NCBI RefSeq assembly: GCF_003060885.1
Contig: NZ_QAIG01000004.1
Coordinates: 96,095-160,094, forward strand
Direction of reading: 5' to 3'
DNA: 64,000 nt
Source: Pseudomonas sp. HMWF032
Lineage (GTDB): Bacteria; Pseudomonadota; Gammaproteobacteria; Pseudomonadales; Pseudomonadaceae
Each line of letters opens with the position of its first letter. Position 1 is the first letter of the stretch. The translations under genes and the position numbers were made by a program. Below the pieces are notes generated by a model, which was given only the letters and a program-made list of their open reading frames with translations, made no database searches and was not told the DNA's origin. Positions 57,421 to 64,000 of this stretch are shown here, piece by piece.

Positions 57421-60400
57421 ACCTCTCCGGCCCCTTTATCCGTCGTCCGGTGGCCACGCTGCTGCTGAGTCTGGCGATCATGTTGCTCGGCGGCGTCAGC
57501 TTTGGTCTGCTGCCAGTGGCGCCGCTACCGCAGATGGACTTTCCCACCATCACTGTGCAGGCCAGCCTGCCGGGAGCCAGCCCGCAGATCATGGCCTCCA
57601 GCGTGGCCACGCCCCTGGAGCGCTCGCTCGGGACCATTGCTGGCATCAGTCAGATGAACAGTCGCAGCAGCCAGGGCAGTACGCGGATCATGATCCAGTT
57701 CGACCTGGACCGTGATATCAACGCCGCCGCCCGTGAGGTGCAGGCAGCGATCAATGCCTCGCGCGAGTTGCTGCCCAGCGGCATGCGCAGCATGCCTACT
57801 TACGCCAAGATCAACCCGTCGCAGGCGCCGATCATGGTGCTGTCGCTGACCAGTGACGTACTGAACAAAGGCCAGCTGTACGACGTGGCCTCGACCATCC
57901 TGGCGCAGAAGCTCGCCCAGGTCACCGGCGTCGGTGAAGTGCAGATCGGCGGCAGCTCCTTGCCAGCGGTGCGCGTGGCCCTGGAGCCGCGCCTGCTCGA
58001 TCACTACGGCATCGCCCTCGATGAAGTGCGCCAGAGCATCAGTGCAGCCAACGCCAAACGGCCCAAAGGCGCGGTGGAGGATGACCAGCGGCACTGGCAG
58101 GTGCAGGCCAGCGATCAGCTGGAAAAAGCCGCCGATTACCTGCCGCTGATCATTCGCTACCAGGACGGCGCGGCGGTGCGGCTGGGCGATGTGGCGACCG
58201 TCAGCGATGGTGTCGAGGATCGCTACAACAGCGGCTTCTTCAACGATGAGCAGGCGGTGTTGCTGGTGATCAACCGCCAGACCGGGGCCAATATCATCGA
58301 AACCATTGCCGGCATTCGCGAGCAGTTGCCGGCTCTGCGTGCGGTGATTCCCGCCAGTATCGACCTGCAAGTGGCCATGGATCGTTCGCCGGTGATCCGC
58401 GCCACCTTGCAGGAAGCCGAGCAGACCCTGCTGATTGCCGTGATGCTGGTGATTCTGGTGGTGTTTGCCTTCCTCGGCCGCTGGCGCGCGGCGCTGATCC
58501 CGGCGCTGGCGGTGCCGGTGTCGCTGGTCGGCACCTTTGCGGTGATGTACCTGCTGGATTTCTCCCTGAACAACTTGTCACTGATGGCGCTGATCATCGC
58601 CACCGGCCTGGTAGTGGATGATGCCATCGTCGTGCTGGAAAACATTTCTCGGCATATCGAAGCCGGCGAAACGCCCATGGCGGCGGCCTTCAAGGGCGCG
58701 CGGGAGGTGGGCTTCACCCTGCTGGCGATGAACCTGTCATTGGTCGCGGTGTTTATCTCGATTCTGTTTATGGGCGGTATTGTTGAGCGCCTGTTCCGCG
58801 AGTTCTCCCTCACCCTGGCCGTGGCCATCGTCATCTCTCTGCTGGTGTCGCTGACCCTGACGCCCATGCTTTGTGCGCGCTGGCTCAAGGCCGAAGCCAT
58901 CAAGCATCAACCCACGGCCATACAACGCTGGGGCGGGGGCGTGCAGACGCGTGTATTGGCGTTTTACCAGCGCAGCCTGGACTGGGCGCTGCGGCATTCT
59001 CTGCTGATGTTGTTCAGCCTGCTGGCGACCATTGCGCTGAACATCTTCCTGTTTGTCAGCGTGCCAAAAACCTTTATGCCGCAGCAGGACACCGGCCAGT
59101 TGATCGGTTTTATCCGGGGCGATGACGGTCTGTCGTTCCAGGTCATGCAACCCAAGCTGGAAATCTACCGCCGCGCGGTGCTCGCCGATCCGGCGGTGGA
59201 CAGCGTGGCCGGGTTTATCGGCGGCGGGGCCGGTATCAGTAACGCCTTTATGATCGTGCGTCTTAAACCGATCAGCGAGCGCAATGCCAGCTCCCAGGAG
59301 GTGATCAACCGCCTGCGTCAATCGGTGCCCAAGATTCCCGGCGGGCGCATGTTCCTGATGCCGGACCAGGATCTACAGATTGGCGGGCGGGAAGGGCGCA
59401 GCTCGGAAAACGAATACATGCTGCTGTCGGGCGATCTCGACGAGCTGCGCAAGTGGCTGCCGCCAGTGCGCGAAGCCCTGCGCGCCTTGCCGGAGCTGAC
59501 CGATATTGACGCCAAGGAGGCTGACGGCACCCAGCAGATCCGCCTAGTGGTCGAGCGCGATCTGGCCAAGCGCCTCGGCGTGGACATGAACATGATCACC
59601 GCGGTGCTGAACAACGCCTTCAGCCAGCGCCAGGTGTCGACCATCTATGACAGCCTGAACCAGTACAGCGTGGTCATGGAGATCAATCCGCAGTTTGCCC
59701 AATACCCGGAAACTCTTGATCAGATACAGCTGATCACTGCCGATGGCGGGCGCGTGGCACTGTCCAGCTTTGCCCGCTGGGAGCGTAGCCTGGAAGAGGA
59801 TCGGGTCAACCACCAAGGCCAGTTCGCCGTGGAAAACATCGGCTTTGCCCTGGCCGAAGGGGTCAGCCTCGATCAAGCCAGTCAGGCGATCAACACCGCC
59901 ATTGCTCGAGTCGGCCTGCCGACTGAGGTACAGGGCGTGCTCGGTGGTACCGGCGGGGCCTTCCAGCAAACCCAGCAGAACCAGCCGTGGATGATCCTGA
60001 TGGCGCTGGTGGTGGTGTACATCGTTCTTGGCGTGCTCTACGAGAGCTATGTGCACCCGCTGACCATCCTCTCCACCTTGCCCTCGGCCGGAGTGGGCGC
60101 ATTGCTGGCGTTGCAGCTGATGAGCATCGAGTTCAGCCTGATCTCGCTGTTGGGACTGTTCTTACTGATTGGTATTGTCAAGAAGAACGCCATTCTGATG
60201 ATCGACCTGGCGCTGCAGTTAGAACGCCAGCAGCACATGAGCCCAGAGGAATCGATCCGCCAGGCCTGCCTGCTGCGCTTCCGTCCAATCATGATGACCA
60301 CTCTGGCGGCGATTCTCGGCGCGCTGCCGCTGATGCTCGGCAGCGCCGAAGGCTCGGAAATGCGCCAACCGCTGGGCATCACCATTGTTGGCGGGCTGGT

Positions 60401-60524
60401 GCTGAGCCAGCTGTTGACCTTGTACACCACACCGGTGATCTACCTGTACTTCGACCGCCTGCGCCACCGGGTCAACCGCTGGCGTGGGGTGCGCACTGAC
60501 GCTGCATTGGAAACCCCATTATGA
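57417..60524 (+). CDS. muxC: RND efflux transporter MuxC
   Basis: 1035-aa second pump subunit (MdtC type), paralogous to MuxB. The relay Asp pair is again 401-402 ([15 protein letters not shown]) and the TM11 motif is [19 protein letters not shown]. The presence of two distinct RND genes in one operon is the hallmark of MdtABC/MuxABC systems. Overlaps muxB and opmB by 4 bp each. Confidence 0.96.
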   Translation: MNLSGPFIRRPVATLLLSLAIMLLGGVSFGLLPVAPLPQMDFPTITVQASLPGASPQIMASSVATPLERSLGTIAGISQMNSRSSQGSTRIMIQFDLDRDINAAAREVQAAINASRELLPSGMRSMPTYAKINPSQAPIMVLSLTSDVLNKGQLYDVASTILAQKLAQVTGVGEVQIGGSSLPAVRVALEPRLLDHYGIALDEVRQSISAANAKRPKGAVEDDQRHWQVQASDQLEKAADYLPLIIRYQDGAAVRLGDVATVSDGVEDRYNSGFFNDEQAVLLVINRQTGANIIETIAGIREQLPALRAVIPASIDLQVAMDRSPVIRATLQEAEQTLLIAVMLVILVVFAFLGRWRAALIPALAVPVSLVGTFAVMYLLDFSLNNLSLMALIIATGLVVDDAIVVLENISRHIEAGETPMAAAFKGAREVGFTLLAMNLSLVAVFISILFMGGIVERLFREFSLTLAVAIVISLLVSLTLTPMLCARWLKAEAIKHQPTAIQRWGGGVQTRVLAFYQRSLDWALRHSLLMLFSLLATIALNIFLFVSVPKTFMPQQDTGQLIGFIRGDDGLSFQVMQPKLEIYRRAVLADPAVDSVAGFIGGGAGISNAFMIVRLKPISERNASSQEVINRLRQSVPKIPGGRMFLMPDQDLQIGGREGRSSENEYMLLSGDLDELRKWLPPVREALRALPELTDIDAKEADGTQQIRLVVERDLAKRLGVDMNMITAVLNNAFSQRQVSTIYDSLNQYSVVMEINPQFAQYPETLDQIQLITADGGRVALSSFARWERSLEEDRVNHQGQFAVENIGFALAEGVSLDQASQAINTAIARVGLPTEVQGVLGGTGGAFQQTQQNQPWMILMALVVVYIVLGVLYESYVHPLTILSTLPSAGVGALLALQLMSIEFSLISLLGLFLLIGIVKKNAILMIDLALQLERQQHMSPEESIRQACLLRFRPIMMTTLAAILGALPLMLGSAEGSEMRQPLGITIVGGLVLSQLLTLYTTPVIYLYFDRLRHRVNRWRGVRTDAALETPL

Positions 60525-61963
60525 AAATCCTCGTTGCCTATCGTTTACCCACCTTGCTGGCGTTGAGTCTGGCCCTGAATGCCTGTGCCATCGGCCCGGA
60601 TTATCAGCGCCCGCAGCTGCAAACCCCGGCGCAGTTCAAACAGATTGATGGCTGGACTCAGGCCCAACCCGGTGATGCGCTGGCGCGTGGCAACTGGTGG
60701 CAGTTGTATGGTGATGCCGAGCTGAATGCGTTGGTTGGACGGCTGAATGTCGCCAACCAGAACCTGGCCGCCAGCGAGGCGCAGTATCGCCAGGCCCGCG
60801 CCTTGGTCAGTGGTGCACGGGCCGCGTTTTACCCGAGCCTGTCGAGCAGTGCCGGCGTCACCCGCAGCAGCCAGGGCAGCAGCAACAGCGCCAGCAGCAG
60901 TATCCGCGGCGTCAGCAAGAACTATGACCTGAGCCTGAATGCCGCCTGGGAGCTGGATGTCTGGGGCAAACTGCGTCGCTCGCTGGAATCCAGCCGCGCC
61001 GGTTTCGAGGCCAGTGCCGCCGATCTGGCCGCACTCAAACTCAGCCTGCAGGCAGAACTGGTGCAGAACTATCTGCAACTGCGTGTGCTGGATGATCAGC
61101 AGCGCCTACTGGATGCCACCGTCGCCGCCTATGCCCGGTCGCTGAAACTCACGGAAAACCAGTACGACGCCGGCATCGTGCCGAAATCCGACGTCACTCA
61201 GGCGCTGACCCAGCTGAAAAGTACTCAAGCTCAGGCCATTGACCTGAAATGGCAACGCGCGCAGCTGGAACATGCGATTGCGGTACTGATCGGCGTACCG
61301 CCAACCGAACTGAGTATCGCCGTGCGTGAGCAACTGCCGACGTTGCCGGACATTCCCGTGGCTCTGCCGTCGCGCCTGTTGGAGCGTCGTCCGGATGTCG
61401 CCGCTGCCGAGCGTCGGGTGATAGCCGCCAACGCCGAAATCGGCGTAGCTGAAGCCGCCTGGTACCCGGATCTGAGCATTTCCGCCAGCGGTGGCTACCG
61501 TGGCAGCAGCTTTGCCGACTGGATCGATCTGCCCAATCGTTTCTGGTCCCTTGGCCCGCAATTGGCGTTGACCCTGTTCGACGGCGGCGCCCGCAGCGCC
61601 AAGCTGGAGCGCAGCGAGGCCGTCTACGACCAGACCGTGGCGCAATACCGCCAGTCGGTGCTCGACAGCTTCCGTGAGGTGGAGGACTACCTGGTGCAAC
61701 TGCGCGTGCTGCAGGACGAGGCCGTTGTGCAGCAGGAGGCCCTGGCTGCCGCGCGCGAGTCCCTGAGTCTGATCGAAAACCAGTACCGTGCCGGCACGGT
61801 GGACTTCAACAGTGTGGTCAATGTTCAAGCCACGGCGCTGAGCAACGAGCGCACCACCCTCAGCCTGCTGGGCAATCGCCTGACCACCAGCGTGCAACTG
61901 ATCGCCGCGCTGGGTGGTGGTTGGCAGGGTGAGTTAGAGGTGCCGGCGCAAGAAGCGCCCTGA
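60521..61963 (+). CDS. opmB: Outer-membrane efflux lipoprotein OpmB
   Basis: 480-aa TolC/OprM-family channel. Lipobox LNAC gives an acylated Cys22. Two repeats of the OEP domain are visible, with QNLAASEAQYRQARALV in the first and ENQYRAGTVDFNSVVNVQATAL in the second, plus the APER-like RLLERRPDVAAAERRV. Completes the MuxABC-OpmB tripartite pump. Convergent with the downstream dctP gene. Confidence 0.95.
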   Translation: MKILVAYRLPTLLALSLALNACAIGPDYQRPQLQTPAQFKQIDGWTQAQPGDALARGNWWQLYGDAELNALVGRLNVANQNLAASEAQYRQARALVSGARAAFYPSLSSSAGVTRSSQGSSNSASSSIRGVSKNYDLSLNAAWELDVWGKLRRSLESSRAGFEASAADLAALKLSLQAELVQNYLQLRVLDDQQRLLDATVAAYARSLKLTENQYDAGIVPKSDVTQALTQLKSTQAQAIDLKWQRAQLEHAIAVLIGVPPTELSIAVREQLPTLPDIPVALPSRLLERRPDVAAAERRVIAANAEIGVAEAAWYPDLSISASGGYRGSSFADWIDLPNRFWSLGPQLALTLFDGGARSAKLERSEAVYDQTVAQYRQSVLDSFREVEDYLVQLRVLQDEAVVQQEALAAARESLSLIENQYRAGTVDFNSVVNVQATALSNERTTLSLLGNRLTTSVQLIAALGGGWQGELEVPAQEAP

Positions 61964-62014
61964 GCGTCAGCCACAGGTAACCACCGCATTGACGCTTAAG
62001 ACCTAGGGGGATGG

Positions 62015-63022
62015 TTATTGGCGGGATTTGCGGTTAACCGTCTGTGCAGCTTTGAGTATGTCTGCGCCGATATCGGCCTCAAACTGCTGCCAAACCGGTT
62101 GCATGGCGGCACGCCAGGCAGCACGTTGTCCGTCACTGAGGGTGATGATCTGGCTGCTGCCGGACGCCTCGATACGCTGACGGTCTGCACGGTTGGCTTC
62201 TTCAGACTGGCGATTCACTGCGAAGCTCACCTCATCGATGATCGCTTCCAGCTCGCTGCGAATCTGGTGAGGAATGGAAAACCAGAAACGCTGGTTACTG
62301 ACCAGCATATAGTCGAGCGCGCCGTGGTTGGTCTCGGTGATAAACGCTTGCTGGGTGTGCAACTGCTGGGTGTAGATATTCGACCAGGCATTCTCGGTAC
62401 CCTGTACCTTGCCGCTTTTCAGCGCATCGAAGACCTCGGCAAAGGGCATGGCCAGCGGTACCGCTCCGATTTGTTGGAACTGCGCTTCCAACACGCTGGA
62501 AGACTGAATGCGGAACTTCATACCCGCCGCATCACTGGGCGCCTGCAGCGCTTTAGTCGCCGAGAGCTGCTTCATACCGTTATGCCAATAGGCCAAACCG
62601 ATAATGTTGTGCGCCTCCATGGAGCGCAGCAGTTGGCGGCCTTTGGCGCGCTTCTGGAAACGCGTGACCGCATCGAGGTCATCAAATAGAAACGGCAGGT
62701 CGAATACCTGGAGTTGTTTGGTGTATTTCTCGAATTTGGCGAGTGAGGGTGCCAGCAGTTGCACCTCGTTATTCGCCAGTGCGTCAAGTTCGTTGGCATC
62801 ACCAAAAAGGCTGGAGGCTGGGTAAACCTCGACGCTGACCTTTCCTGCCAGGCGCTGATCGACCAGCTGCTTGAACAGTAAAGCGCCCTGGCCCTTGGGC
62901 GTGCGCTCATCAGCGACATGGGCAAACTTGATCAGAATGGGTTCCTGTTCTTGAGCGTTGCAGAGGTTGAATGCACTGAATAGCAGGGTGCCAACGGCTA
63001 TAAGAGCAATCGACTTGAACAT
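62015..63022 (-). CDS. dctP: TRAP transporter solute-binding protein DctP
   Basis: 335-aa periplasmic C4-dicarboxylate-binding protein of a TRAP transporter. A signal peptide ends near CNA-QE. The body has the family pattern FAHVADERTPKGQGALLFKQLVDQRL, VFDLPFLFDDLDAVTRF, the Arg of the ligand clamp in GMKFRIQSSSVLEAQF and TENAWSNIYTQQLHTQQ. No DctQ or DctM membrane subunit follows; downstream is the convergent opmB. It is the downstream member of a tandem pair. Confidence 0.93.
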   Translation of the reverse strand: MFKSIALIAVGTLLFSAFNLCNAQEQEPILIKFAHVADERTPKGQGALLFKQLVDQRLAGKVSVEVYPASSLFGDANELDALANNEVQLLAPSLAKFEKYTKQLQVFDLPFLFDDLDAVTRFQKRAKGRQLLRSMEAHNIIGLAYWHNGMKQLSATKALQAPSDAAGMKFRIQSSSVLEAQFQQIGAVPLAMPFAEVFDALKSGKVQGTENAWSNIYTQQLHTQQAFITETNHGALDYMLVSNQRFWFSIPHQIRSELEAIIDEVSFAVNRQSEEANRADRQRIEASGSSQIITLSDGQRAAWRAAMQPVWQQFEADIGADILKAAQTVNRKSRQ

Positions 63023-63389
63023 AGGGAGTCCTTGGTTGAGGCTGGCGAGTTGTTTTGAATCAGGCGCTATACACAGGTTAAAAGCGTGACGGCTTTTTGC
63101 CGGTGCCCCAGGTGATTAGCCTGGGGCGCGCAGAAGGGGCTGGTTAGAGCGGCACGCAGATTACTGCACCAGGCGAGACAGTGGAGTGCGATGGCGCACG
63201 TCTTAGACGCTGCCTACGATCTGTTTCGCGTTGGCGCTGCTGCGTTGAAAATAGGCTTGGCAAGCCGCTTGCGGCTAACGCGCTTTAGCGTGAAGTGCGG
63301 GGCGTAACGCTCATTTACACCAGTAAATTCCGCTTCCTCACCTGTTTCCGCCTTGTATGGCTCAGGCTTGCGAGATCGTGAACAGGTTC
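63023..63389. other. Intergenic region between the two dctP genes
   Basis: 367 bases without a gene. The right half (from about 63206) is repeat copy B. The left part (63023-63205) contains a GC-rich region upstream of dctP where its promoter must lie, but no clear -35/-10 pair stood out. Confidence 0.6.
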
Positions 63390-63395
63390 TTAACG
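63206..63395. repeat. Intergenic repeat, copy B
   Basis: Aligns with copy A: minus-strand TAAGAACCTGTTCACGATC at one edge, GGAAGCGGAATTTAC in the centre, AACGCAGCAGCGCCAACGCG at the other. Carries an extra segment of about 45 bp (63258-63302) with hairpins AGCCGC-TT-GCGGCT and ACGC-GCTTTA-GCGT. Its edge supplies the TAA of the upstream dctP paralogue. Confidence 0.85.
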
Positions 63396-64000
63396 CTTGT
63401 TGCGGTTAACCGTTTGCGCGGCCTTCATTATGTCGGCACCGATCACGCCTTCGAACTGTTGCCACACCGGCTGCATGGCTTTGCGCCAGGCGTTGCGTTG
63501 CTCCTCGTTAAGGGTGATGACCTGAGTGCCGGTGGCTGCGGCGATACGGTCGCGGTCGGCCTGGTTGGCAGCTTCGGCCTGGCGATTCACCTCGTAGGTC
63601 ACCTCGTCGATGATGCCTTCCAACTGCATGCGGATCTGGTGCGGTATGGCATACCAGAAGCGTGGGTTGCTCACCAGCATGTAATCGAGCACGCCGTGAT
63701 TGGTCTCGGTGATAAACGGCTGCACGCTATGGAGCTGCTTGCTGTAGATGTTCGACCAGGGGTTTTCTGCGCCCTGCACCTTGCCGTTTTTCAATGCCTC
63801 GAAAACCTCGGCAAATGGCATGGCCAAAGGCGTGGCACCGAGCTGGTTGAACTGCGCTTCAAGCACCGAAGAGGGTTGGATGCGGAATTTCAACCCGGCA
63901 GCGTCTCCAGGCACCTGCAGTGCCTTGGTTGCCGAAAGTTGTTTCATGCCGTTGTGCCAATAGGCCAGACCGACGATGTTGTGGTCTTCCATGGAGCGCA
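63390..64000 (-). CDS. dctP: Second DctP-type TRAP solute-binding protein, partial
   Basis: The last about 203 residues of a paralogue of the neighbouring DctP; the frame is open to the window edge, so the signal peptide and first lobe are missing. Shared motifs are GLAYWHNGMKQLSATKAL, the clamp region GLKFRIQPSSVLEAQF, ENPWSNIYSKQLHSVQPF and the end GADIMKAAQTVNR. Recent tandem duplication is likely. Stop codon lies in repeat copy B. Confidence 0.93.
   Translation of the reverse strand, partial: RSMEDHNIVGLAYWHNGMKQLSATKALQVPGDAAGLKFRIQPSSVLEAQFNQLGATPLAMPFAEVFEALKNGKVQGAENPWSNIYSKQLHSVQPFITETNHGVLDYMLVSNPRFWYAIPHQIRMQLEGIIDEVTYEVNRQAEAANQADRDRIAAATGTQVITLNEEQRNAWRKAMQPVWQQFEGVIGADIMKAAQTVNRNKR

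Overview
This window is a typical Pseudomonas chromosome segment. It begins inside zipA, followed by ligA. It carries blocks whose content and order I recognise from P. aeruginosa: the PA2659-PA2652 block (two PepSY proteins, BqsR/BqsS, the TlpQ and CtpM chemoreceptors and a Na+/H+ antiporter-family protein); the complete liuRABCDE leucine/isovalerate cluster followed by an acetoacetyl-CoA synthetase; and the xthA-tamA-tamB-AGCS-tpx-muxABC-opmB block. Coding density is high, codon use favours G/C at third positions, and I found no tRNA, rRNA, CRISPR array, phage, integrase or intact insertion sequence. Species cannot be fixed from this alone.

Layout. 1-7 kb: zipA 3' end, ligA, a small TRL-like lipoprotein, queD, then a membrane-anchored catalase-like haem protein and a RoxA-like dihaem cytochrome c. 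7-14 kb: DUF3429 membrane protein, a pnuC plus NadR-like kinase pair, a periplasmic binding protein, several small conserved proteins, a GlxA-type regulator, an alpha/beta hydrolase and a patatin-like phospholipase. 14-23 kb: the BqsRS-like operon with two PepSY proteins, an FMN reductase, and two chemoreceptors flanking an antiporter. 23-26 kb: YjbR, PpiC, a PilT/PilU-like ATPase and a solute-binding protein. 26-35.5 kb: acetoacetyl-CoA synthetase and liuEDCBAR, all on the minus strand, with twin palindromic LiuR boxes upstream of liuR. 35.6-38.1 kb: a three-gene plus-strand module (CheX-like phosphatase, receiver fused to a degenerate CheX-like domain, membrane-anchored coiled-coil protein). 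38-44 kb: LysR/acyl-CoA dehydrogenase pair, TerC, a PstS-OmpA fusion and xthA. 44-62 kb: GNAT, tamA-tamB, AGCS symporter, tpx and the muxA-muxB-muxC-opmB efflux operon. 62-64 kb: two tandem DctP-type TRAP binding proteins without membrane subunits; the second runs off the window.

How the genes work together. The liu set takes isovaleryl-CoA through methylcrotonyl-CoA, methylglutaconyl-CoA and HMG-CoA to acetyl-CoA plus acetoacetate, and the adjacent synthetase re-activates acetoacetate. TamA/TamB form an envelope translocation pair. MuxABC-OpmB is a full tripartite pump with two different RND subunits. The PepSY-PepSY-BqsR-BqsS genes form one tightly packed operon. 

The best candidate for something little described is the CheX / receiver-CheX / coiled-coil trio at 35645-38140. 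The most interesting non-coding signal is an intergenic repeat family (about 140-190 bp) at 41876-42015 and 63206-63395, with a decayed copy near 23860. The outer edge of the two good copies supplies the TAA stop codon of the neighbouring minus-strand gene.
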